Assembly: GCA_030699055.1 (NCBI GenBank)
Contig: JAUYKX010000222.1
Span: 1 to 8,051, forward strand
Origin: Candidatus Nanopelagicales bacterium
GTDB lineage: Bacteria; Actinomycetota; Actinomycetes; S36-B12; UBA10799
Reading direction: 5' to 3'
DNA length: 8,051 nt
The notes under the pieces are model-generated. The model did no database searches. It was not told where the DNA came from and saw only the letters and a list, made by a program, of their open reading frames with translations. Positions 1-5,327 of the stretch are shown here, piece by piece (within the stretch, counting starts at the first letter, position 1; every line of letters begins with the position of its first letter). Made by a program: the position numbers and the translations under genes.

Positions 1-440
1 TAGGAACGCACCCTCTGCAAGTCGTGCCTCAATGCACCCAACTGGTCGGGATCAGCTCGGAAGTCGAGGCTGCGGGTGTCCACCCCGTACTCCTCCGCCA
101 GGAGCTCATGGATCTCGTCAGCGGTCGCGGAGGCCATACGACAGTCGGTGTGCGGCATCACCAGCACCCGCGACACATTGAGCAGGGAAGAAGCCAGGAC
201 CAGCGTGCGCAATACGTCATCGGTGACCCTGGCCCCGGCGTTGCGGAGGATCTTCGCGTCGCCCGCCTCCAGGCCCAGCAGGGCAAGCGGGTCGATGCGC
301 GAATCCATGCAGGTCACAACCGCCAACCCTCTTCGGGCGCGCCCGGTCAGCGTCTGATCCTGGAACTGTTCGACGAATCGCCGGTTACCCTCGATCAGAT
401 CGGCGAGATTGCCATCGTCGGCGATTTCGTCCTTGTTCAT
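1..440 (-). CDS. Beta-class carbonic anhydrase (3' end cut by window edge)
   Basis: Reverse-strand reading frame open from an ATG at 440 to the window edge, 146 codons visible, no stop reached. The product should catalyse reversible hydration of CO2 to bicarbonate with a zinc ion, in the cytoplasm. The motif CMDSR gives zinc ligand Cys44 and the Asp46/Arg48 dyad. HTDC gives ligands His97 and Cys100, spaced as in beta-carbonic anhydrases. The segment LRNAGARVTDDVLRTL (about 65-80) matches the conserved RNAG...TDDV block and resembles small actinobacterial enzymes such as mycobacterial Rv1284. Family members of this type have roughly 160-170 residues, so only about 20 C-terminal residues should be missing. 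The start is supported by GAGGA at 447-451, six bases before the ATG. It is divergent from the thioredoxin-like gene. Family assignment is firm; the physiological role is not visible here. Confidence 0.92.
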   Translation of the reverse strand, partial: MNKDEIADDGNLADLIEGNRRFVEQFQDQTLTGRARRGLAVVTCMDSRIDPLALLGLEAGDAKILRNAGARVTDDVLRTLVLASSLLNVSRVLVMPHTDCRMASATADEIHELLAEEYGVDTRSLDFRADPDQLGALRHDLQRVRS

Positions 441-511
441 TATTGATCCTCACCGGCCCGCGATCCCATCGCCAGCCTTGCTCCCGCGTGATGATTCCGC
501 CCAGAGAGCGC

Positions 512-523
512 GACCGGGCGGTC
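512..523. repeat. Short dyad in divergent intergenic region
   Basis: The inverted repeat GACCG-GG-CGGTC lies in the 105-base gap between the divergent carbonic anhydrase and thioredoxin-like genes. It covers roughly -34 to -23 of the proposed plus-strand promoter. It could be an operator, but a 5-bp dyad arises easily by chance in GC-rich DNA. Nothing else in the gap is recognisable except a TTGACT on the minus strand (533-528), which lacks a good -10 partner. Confidence 0.2.
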
Positions 524-533
524 CGGCAGTCAA

Positions 534-539
534 TAGTCT
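534..539 (+). promoter_or_regulatory. -10 box for a probable leaderless transcript
   Basis: TAGTCT fits the actinobacterial TAnnnT -10 consensus and ends six bases before the A of the ATG at 546. Transcription starting about 7 nt downstream would therefore begin at the start codon itself. No Shine-Dalgarno sequence precedes this ATG, which fits a leaderless mRNA. No convincing -35 element is visible. Confidence 0.5.
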
Positions 540-545
540 GACCCA

Positions 546-1115
546 ATGTCGCTGACCCATTCCAACATGTTGCCGCTGGGCACTCAACTGCCGAACCTCG
601 AACTGCCCGACCTCGACGGTGATCGATTCAGCCTGGTCGAGATCCGGGGTTCGGGAGTACTGGCGGTGGTTTTCGCCTGCAACCACTGCCCCTACGTAAG
701 ACACGTCGAGAACGGGATCGGGAAGGTGTCCGCTGAGTTCGCCGATCGGGACGTCTCGTTTGTCACCATCTGCTCCAACGATGTAAACGAATTCCCGGAC
801 GATGATGTGGCAGGGCTACGCAACCAAGCCGGTCGCGCCGGCTGGCACTTCCCCTACCTGATCGACACCGATCAGGAAGCCGCAGCCGCTTTCCGGGCCG
901 CCTGCACGCCCGATTTCTTCGTCTTCGATCGAAACGGAGCCCTGGCGTATCGAGGCGCTCTCGATGCGTCCTCCCCGGGCAACGGAATCCCGGTCACCGG
1001 CACCGTGTTGCGGGAGGCGCTGATCCTGATCACTTCGGGCCAACCCGTCCCCGAGCCTCATCGGCCCGCGATGGGTTGCAACATCAAGTGGCTGCCGGGC
1101 AACGAGCCCCGCTGA
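546..1115 (+). CDS. Thioredoxin-fold (redoxin / PRX-like) family protein
   Basis: A 189-residue protein of the AhpC/TSA-redoxin superfamily, of the kind annotated as thioredoxin family protein. It opens with the typical segment around LPNLELPDLDG (15-25). It then has a CNHCPYV motif whose Cys45 and Cys48 form the CxxC pair. Further signature elements are TICSND (Cys76), AACTPDFFVFD (Cys120, with the proline expected opposite the active site) and the C-terminal GCNIKW (Cys178). Length and motif order are normal for the family. No signal peptide or lipobox is visible, so it is probably cytoplasmic. A thiol-disulfide reductase or peroxidase-like role is likely, but the substrate is unknown. The ATG at 546 has no ribosome-binding site, but a -10 box sits at the distance expected for a leaderless start. 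An internal ATG at 567 has no better signal. The reductase gene follows 61 bases downstream on the same strand. Confidence 0.9.
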   Translation: MSLTHSNMLPLGTQLPNLELPDLDGDRFSLVEIRGSGVLAVVFACNHCPYVRHVENGIGKVSAEFADRDVSFVTICSNDVNEFPDDDVAGLRNQAGRAGWHFPYLIDTDQEAAAAFRAACTPDFFVFDRNGALAYRGALDASSPGNGIPVTGTVLREALILITSGQPVPEPHRPAMGCNIKWLPGNEPR

Positions 1116-1172
1116 GTTCCGGCTGCGGACCAACGCGGGCAAACGGGTTTCGGCCGCGCGCAAGGCAGGTTG

Positions 1173-1178
1173 TAGCGT
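1173..1178 (+). promoter_or_regulatory. Candidate -10 box before the reductase gene
   Basis: TAGCGT matches TAnnnT and ends seven bases before a GTG at 1186 that is in frame with the reductase. If functional it would give a leaderless mRNA starting at that GTG, and it would overlap the GTG at 1177. The competing signal is an AGG (1167-1169) seven bases before the GTG at 1177, usable only on read-through mRNA from the upstream gene. No -35 element is convincing. Confidence 0.35.
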
Positions 1179-2172
1179 GTCGCCCGTGCCTGACATCGAA
1201 TGCGACATGCTCATCATCGGCGCCGGGCCCTCCGGCCTGTACGCCGCGTACTACGCGGGCTTCCGCGGATTCTCTGTGACGATCATGGATGCGCTACCCG
1301 AACCGGGTGGGCAAATCACGGCCATGTACCCAGAGAAGGAAATCTTCGACGTGGCTGGTTTCCCAGTCATCAAAGGCCGCGATCTGGTTCAGGGGCTGGT
1401 CGACCAAGCCGCTCAGTTCAAACCGACGTACCTGCTGGGCGAACAGGCGGTCTCGCTGGATCTTTCGGTCGAGGACCGGGTGACAATCACCGGAGCCAAC
1501 GGATCGACCGTCACCGCCAAGGCGGTAGTGATCACCGGTGGAATCGGGTCGTTCCGGCCCCGACCCGTTCCGGTTGGCGAGGATTTTCTCGACCGCGGTG
1601 TCGCCTACTTCGTGCCCCGACTGCAGGAACATGCCGGGAAAGATGTGGTCATCATCGGTGGCGGAGACTCGGCCGTCGACTGGGCCTGGTCACTGCACCA
1701 GATCGCCCGCTCGGTCACCTTGGTCCACCGGCGCGACCAGTTCCGCGCTCACTCCACCATGGTTGACAAGATCCGAGATGCTGGCGTGCGCCTGATTACT
1801 TCCGCCGAGGTCACCAGAATCGGAGGAAGCGAGCACGTCGCTGAAGTCGACGTAACCTCAAAGAAAGACGGCTCGGTCGAAACGCTGCCAGCCCAAACCG
1901 TCGTCGCCGCTCTGGGCTTCATCGCCAATATCGGCCCTTTGGCCGAGTGGGGCCTGGAACTACAGAAGCGACGGATCGTCGTCGATAGCGCCATGCGGAC
2001 GAACATTCCGCGAGTGCTGGCCGCTGGCGACATCACCCACTACCCGGGCAAGGTCCCGTTGATCTCGGTCGGCTTCGGTGAGGCCGCAATCGCCGTCAAC
2101 AACGCCGCCCCGCTGATCGACCCGAACCACGGCGTGTTCCCCGGGCACTCTTCCGGGGAGTCCAACGGCTGA
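1177..2172 (+). CDS. Ferredoxin/flavodoxin-NADP+ reductase, thioredoxin-reductase-like type
   Basis: A 331-residue FAD/NAD(P)-binding flavoprotein. It carries the FAD-binding GAGPSG (15-20), PGGQ (43-46), the second dinucleotide-binding motif GGGDSAVDWA (161-170) followed by HRR (184-186) for the NADP phosphate, and AAGD (283-285) near the C-terminus. It lacks the CxxC of true thioredoxin reductases. It ends with PGHSS (322-326), typical of thioredoxin-reductase-like ferredoxin-NADP+ reductases (the YumC/FNR2 group, EC 1.18.1.2). It should move electrons between NADPH and ferredoxin or flavodoxin in the cytoplasm. Two GTG starts are possible: 1177, with a weak AGG upstream, and 1186, the position expected for a leaderless start. 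The later start would remove only three residues before the conserved part. The gene lies behind the thioredoxin-like gene and converges on parE. The family call is firm; the physiological partner is inferred. Confidence 0.92.
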   Translation: MSPVPDIECDMLIIGAGPSGLYAAYYAGFRGFSVTIMDALPEPGGQITAMYPEKEIFDVAGFPVIKGRDLVQGLVDQAAQFKPTYLLGEQAVSLDLSVEDRVTITGANGSTVTAKAVVITGGIGSFRPRPVPVGEDFLDRGVAYFVPRLQEHAGKDVVIIGGGDSAVDWAWSLHQIARSVTLVHRRDQFRAHSTMVDKIRDAGVRLITSAEVTRIGGSEHVAEVDVTSKKDGSVETLPAQTVVAALGFIANIGPLAEWGLELQKRRIVVDSAMRTNIPRVLAAGDITHYPGKVPLISVGFGEAAIAVNNAAPLIDPNHGVFPGHSSGESNG

Positions 2173-2189
2173 CTGTCCTGAGCCCCGAA

Positions 2190-2218
2190 CCTGACGCCGG
2201 GCGTCGGGCCCGGTCAGG
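2190..2218. terminator. Hairpin between convergent genes, candidate bidirectional terminator
   Basis: The arms CCTGA(cg)CCGGGC and GCCCGGTCAGG enclose the loop GTCGG, giving 6 + 5 base pairs with a two-base bulge. The hairpin lies 18 bases after the reductase stop, and its right arm contains the TGA stop of parE (2216-2214). No T-run follows on either strand, so it is not a classical intrinsic terminator. Actinobacteria often use hairpins without U-tracts, and the position between converging genes supports the call. Confidence 0.55.
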
Positions 2219-4289
2219 CGTCGATGCGATCGCGCCGCAACTCCGTGGCGCTTGCAACCAGGAACTCCTTGCGGGGGGCAACCTCTCCCCCCATGAGGAG
2301 CTCGAATACGCCTGCCGCATCGTGCGCATCGCCGACAGTCACCCGACGTAACGTTCGATGAGCCGGGTCCATGGTGGTCTCGCGCAACTGCCGGGCATCC
2401 ATTTCTCCCAGGCCCTTGTATCGCTGCACCGGCTCCTTGACGGTCAGCCCCTCCGAACGCAGTTGGGCGACCACGCGGAGCATCTCCTCGTCGGTATACG
2501 CGTATCGGAACTCACCTGGCTTACCCCCGCGCCCAGCCGTCTCCACCCGGTGAAGCGGTGGCACAGCGGCGAACACGCGACCGGCCTCAAGCAAGGGGGC
2601 CAGATAGCGATGCATCAGGGTCAGTAGCAGGCACCTGATGTGGGCTCCGTCGACATCAGCATCGGCCATCAGGATGATCTTGCCGTACCTGACGGCGTCG
2701 AGCTCGAAGCTACGACCCGAACCGGCGCCGATCACCTGAATAATCGCCGCACACTCGGCATTCTTCAACATGTCGGACAGACCCGATTTCTGCACATTCA
2801 GGATCTTTCCCCGGATGGGCAGCAGCGCCTGGCGAGCCGAATCCCGGGCCAGCTTCGCGGTCCCGAGAGCACTGTCCCCCTCGACGATGAACAGCTCCGT
2901 CTCTTCTTGGTCACTGCTTCGACAGTCAACCAGCTTGGCTGGCAACGACGATGATTCCAGCGCGTTCTTCCGCCGCACGGTGTCCCGCTGCTGCCGGGCG
3001 GCGAGCCGGGCCCGCGCCGCAGACGCGATCTTCTCCAGCGCCGCCCGGGCACTGGCCTTCTCACCCCGAGGCGGCGAGGTAAACCATTCGGCCAATCGAT
3101 CCGCCACCACTCGGGCAACGATGCGAGATGCAGCGGGCGTGCCCAGGACTTCCTTGGTCTGCCCCTCGAACTGAGGCTCGGGAAGCCGAACGGCGACCAG
3201 CGCCACCAGGCCCTCCGTCACGTCATCCTTGGTCACGTTCTCCTCGCTGGCCCGCAGCACCTTGGCCGCCCGCAGCGCGTCGTTGACCACGCGAACCAGC
3301 GAACGCTCGAACCCGGCCACATGGGTTCCGCCCTTTGGCGTCGCGATCACATTCACGAAGGAGCGGACGACGGTCTCGTAGCCGGCGTTCCATTGCATGG
3401 CCACGTCCACCGTCAGTTGACGCTCCACTTCCTGGGAAACCAGCCGACCCCGGGTGTCAAGCACCGGAACCGTCTCCGAAAACCCGCCGGAACCGACCAG
3501 AGAGATCACCCCGGTAACCGCCGTGTCCGGGGCGAGCGATTCCACGAAGTCTCGCAGACCACCCTTGCATTGGAAGGTCCGCTCGACCGGCTCCCCATCG
3601 CCGAGTTCGCGTTCGTCCCGCACAACCAAGGCGAGTTCAGGAACGAGAAACGCGGTCTGCTGCGCTCGTTCCAAGAGGTCCGCCCACGAGACGCGGGAAT
3701 CGGGCGTGAAAACCTGAGGATCAGGCCACCAGCGAACCCTGGTGCCGGTTCGCTTGCGGGGCACCGACCCGACCACCCGCAGTCCGGACTTGCGGGAAAA
3801 TGGGACGGCGGGTCCGTCTCCAGCAAAAACACCGGTCACGCCGCGACGAAACGAAGCCGTGTGCGTCTTCCCATCCCGATCGACCTCGACATCGACCCGC
3901 TCACCCAGGGCATTGACGACGCTGGCTCCGACCCCGTGCAGGCCCCCGGACGCTGCATACGAGGTGCCGCCGAACTTCCCACCGGCATGCAGTTTGGTCA
4001 TCACCAGTTCCAGGCCCGACAACCGGCTCTTCTTCTCGGCATCGACCGGAATTCCCCGACCGTTGTCGGAGACCTCGACCGAGCCGTCCAGATGGAGCGT
4101 GACTGAGATCTTCGTGCAATGCCCTCCCAGCGCCTCGTCGACAGCGTTGTCAATCAGTTCCCAGATGCAATGCATCAGGCCCCGGCCGTCGGTCGAGCCG
4201 ATGTACATACCCGGCCGCTTCCGGACCGCGTCGAGTCCTTCGAGGACGGTCAGTTGGGCAGCGGTGTATTCCGCGGACATCTGGGCCAT
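2214..4289 (-). CDS. parE: DNA topoisomerase IV subunit B (ParE-type, second GyrB paralogue)
   Basis: A 691-residue type IIA topoisomerase ATPase subunit. The GHKL ATPase domain shows Glu44/Asn48/Asp51 in ELIDNAVDEA, DNGRGIP (75-81) and the glycine-rich lid GGKFGG...GGLHGVGAS (103-123). The transducer domain carries QTK with Lys379. The TOPRIM domain has EGDSA (470-474, Glu470) and DADVDG (Asp543/Asp545/Asp547), and RYKGLGEM (623-630) follows. It lacks the long insert of E. coli GyrB. Blocks such as ILNVQKSGLSDMLKNAEC and the RIDA C-terminus match the second actinobacterial B subunit near hrdB in Streptomyces rather than replication-origin GyrB. With a ParC partner, not in this window, it should decatenate replicated chromosomes. 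The ATG at 4289 lies nine bases after the HNH stop. It has only a weak GCGGGA upstream but a TAACCT box placed for a leaderless transcript. An ATG at 4280 is the alternative. All catalytic residues are intact. Confidence 0.93.
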   Translation of the reverse strand: MAQMSAEYTAAQLTVLEGLDAVRKRPGMYIGSTDGRGLMHCIWELIDNAVDEALGGHCTKISVTLHLDGSVEVSDNGRGIPVDAEKKSRLSGLELVMTKLHAGGKFGGTSYAASGGLHGVGASVVNALGERVDVEVDRDGKTHTASFRRGVTGVFAGDGPAVPFSRKSGLRVVGSVPRKRTGTRVRWWPDPQVFTPDSRVSWADLLERAQQTAFLVPELALVVRDERELGDGEPVERTFQCKGGLRDFVESLAPDTAVTGVISLVGSGGFSETVPVLDTRGRLVSQEVERQLTVDVAMQWNAGYETVVRSFVNVIATPKGGTHVAGFERSLVRVVNDALRAAKVLRASEENVTKDDVTEGLVALVAVRLPEPQFEGQTKEVLGTPAASRIVARVVADRLAEWFTSPPRGEKASARAALEKIASAARARLAARQQRDTVRRKNALESSSLPAKLVDCRSSDQEETELFIVEGDSALGTAKLARDSARQALLPIRGKILNVQKSGLSDMLKNAECAAIIQVIGAGSGRSFELDAVRYGKIILMADADVDGAHIRCLLLTLMHRYLAPLLEAGRVFAAVPPLHRVETAGRGGKPGEFRYAYTDEEMLRVVAQLRSEGLTVKEPVQRYKGLGEMDARQLRETTMDPAHRTLRRVTVGDAHDAAGVFELLMGGEVAPRKEFLVASATELRRDRIDA

Positions 4290-4295
4290 TCCCGC

Positions 4296-4301
4296 AGGTT
4301 A
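4296..4301 (-). promoter_or_regulatory. Candidate -10 box for parE, overlapping the HNH stop codon
   Basis: On the minus strand TAACCT ends six bases before the ATG of parE, the spacing expected for leaderless mRNA. Its first three bases are the TAA stop of the upstream HNH gene. No good -35 is visible. The alternative is plain read-through from the HNH gene with coupling over the nine-base gap. Confidence 0.4.
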
Positions 4302-4832
4302 GCCAACGATTACGCCGACTCCCTTGCGGCGGTTGCAGGGTCCGCACAAGATTTGCAGATTGTCCTCATCCCGGCCGCCTCCCAGGGCCAGCGGTATCAC
4401 GTGATCGAACTGCAACTCCGTCGTCGCACCGCAATTGACGCAGGCCCCGCCGTCCCGCTCCCAAACGAACTGCCGGACGGATGCCGCTATGTGCCTCGGG
4501 CTGATGTTCTCGGCCCGCGATCCAGCCGCGCCAACCTGCGCCCGGGCCCGGGAAACCGCTGCCGCGCGCAAACTGTCCCGCATCGATAGCAGGGCCTGGA
4601 CCTCCTGCGCGTCCAAGCCGTCGCGATCGAGGTACCAACGATCGCGATAGCGCCAATAGGTCCGCCCGCCGTCGGCCACCGGATAGGCCACCGGGTGAGC
4701 TTCCTGGGCCTGTTCGTCTCGCCGCACATCCCGGGCGCGCGCATGCGCATCAACCAGGAATGCCCGGGTACCGGCATGAAGCCACAATTCTCCGCGGCCT
4801 GTGAACCAATGAGCCCGATGCTCAAGGGTCAC
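4299..4832 (-). CDS. HNH endonuclease domain protein
   Basis: A 177-residue protein starting at GTG 4832, chosen because AGAAGGA lies eight bases upstream; the open frame reaches back to an ATG at 4928 with no such signal. The C-terminal 50 residues form a zinc-stabilised HNH nuclease: Cys131-x2-Cys134, the DH pair Asp143-His144 followed by VIPLALGG, Asn158 and Cys163-x2-Cys166-Asn167. This layout (CxxC, DH, N, CxxCN) matches small McrA-type HNH domains that cut DNA with one metal ion. The N-terminal 120 residues, including an aromatic stretch at about 58-68, match nothing I recognise. No recombinase, intein, intron or methylase accompanies it, so it is not obviously a restriction or homing system. 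It stops nine bases before parE, suggesting co-transcription. The nuclease fold is well supported; its substrate and role are unknown. Confidence 0.82.
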   Translation of the reverse strand: MTLEHRAHWFTGRGELWLHAGTRAFLVDAHARARDVRRDEQAQEAHPVAYPVADGGRTYWRYRDRWYLDRDGLDAQEVQALLSMRDSLRAAAVSRARAQVGAAGSRAENISPRHIAASVRQFVWERDGGACVNCGATTELQFDHVIPLALGGGRDEDNLQILCGPCNRRKGVGVIVG

Positions 4833-4840
4833 GTCGTCAA

Positions 4841-4847
4841 TCCTTCT
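4841..4847 (-). promoter_or_regulatory. Ribosome-binding site fixing the HNH gene start
   Basis: AGAAGGA on the minus strand, eight bases before the GTG at 4832. It is the only strong Shine-Dalgarno sequence near any in-frame start of this gene, and it argues for a protein 32 residues shorter than the longest reading frame. Confidence 0.7.
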
Positions 4848-4861
4848 CAGCACGTTTCCCG

Positions 4862-4867
4862 AAACTA
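4862..4867 (-). promoter_or_regulatory. Candidate -10 box upstream of the HNH gene
   Basis: TAGTTT (TAnnnT) on the minus strand predicts a transcript start near 4855, giving a leader of about 22 bases that includes the AGAAGGA site. No clear -35 is seen. If real, it could serve both the HNH gene and parE. Confidence 0.3.
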
Positions 4868-5038
4868 GTCCAGGCCACCGACATCGGCACGCTCCCACCG
4901 CCCGCGTTTTCGCGCCCCCGCAACCCAACCATTCGGCTGGTGAATATCACCCGAACGGCCCAGTTTCGCAAACCACGAGTTCGCTACCGACGAACAAGAC
5001 TGCGAGCCGTGCGGGAAGGAAACACAGGTGACAGACTG

Positions 5039-5044
5039 TTGACG
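5039..5044 (+). promoter_or_regulatory. -35-like hexamer upstream of the DUF7455 gene
   Basis: TTGACG lies 58 bases before the start codon at 5103. With 18-base spacing the partner would be GGTCGT (5063-5068), a poor -10. It is the best promoter-like signal in the 270-base gap 4833-5102, which otherwise holds only a small CGCG-TTTT-CGCG dyad (4903-4914) and GTTCG-n7-CGAAC (4979-4995), neither of known function. Confidence 0.25.
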
Positions 5045-5102
5045 CACTACGAGCCCGACACCGGTCGTGGTTCGCGCACAGATCAGGGACGGGAGGCAAG
5101 TC

Positions 5103-5327
5103 ATGGTCAAGACCGCGCAGCCACCGAGAATCCTCACTGCGGCCGACCGCTGCGACCGTTGCGGAGCTGCCGCTCATGTGCGGGTCATGCTCCGGGCTGG
5201 CAGCGAGTTGCTGTTCTGCGGCCACCATGCACGCCACCACGGGCCGGCGCTCGCGTCAAAAGGGGCCTGGATCGATGATCAGGGCGAACGCATCACTACC
5301 GGCCGCGGGCAGGATCAGTCCAGGTAA
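5103..5327 (+). CDS. DUF7455-type small zinc-ribbon protein
   Basis: A 74-residue protein starting at ATG 5103, with GGGAGG at 5091-5096, six bases upstream, which decides against the longer frame beginning at 5067. The core, [18 protein letters not shown] followed by [14 protein letters not shown], gives Cys17-x2-Cys20 and Cys39 with His41/His42, a likely zinc site. This is the pattern of the small actinobacterial DUF7455 proteins. One of these lies between hrdB and the parE-like gene in Streptomyces, and the same position here supports the identification. Its biochemical function is unknown; a nucleic-acid or transcription-linked role is only suggested by the neighbourhood. Its TAA lies inside the sigma factor gene, a 13-base convergent overlap. 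Confidence 0.87.
   Translation: MVKTAQPPRILTAADRCDRCGAAAHVRVMLRAGSELLFCGHHARHHGPALASKGAWIDDQGERITTGRGQDQSR

Noticed and set aside
24..446. Plus-strand frame of 140 codons at the window start
   Set aside because: Opposite the carbonic anhydrase, whose zinc-binding motifs are intact on the minus strand.
2273..2292. GGGGGG-n8-CCCCCC inverted repeat near the 3' end of parE
   Set aside because: It is explained by the conserved protein segment MGGEVAPRKEF and lies inside coding sequence, so a regulatory role is not needed.
3321..4106. Plus-strand frame of 261 codons inside parE
   Set aside because: Antisense to an intact, strongly conserved topoisomerase; its translation shows no recognisable domain.
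4739..4748. Perfect palindrome GCGCATGCGC in the HNH gene
   Set aside because: A 10-base palindrome is expected by chance in GC-rich DNA and lies within coding sequence.
4955..4971. LexA-like CGAAC...GTTTCG in the gap before the DUF7455 gene
   Set aside because: The half-sites are imperfect and six bases apart instead of the four of the actinobacterial SOS box; the nearby GTTCG-n7-CGAAC has the opposite orientation.
4940..5278. Plus-strand frame of 112 codons overlapping the DUF7455 gene
   Set aside because: Different frame from the DUF7455 protein, Arg-rich translation without domains, and no ribosome-binding site at its GTG start.
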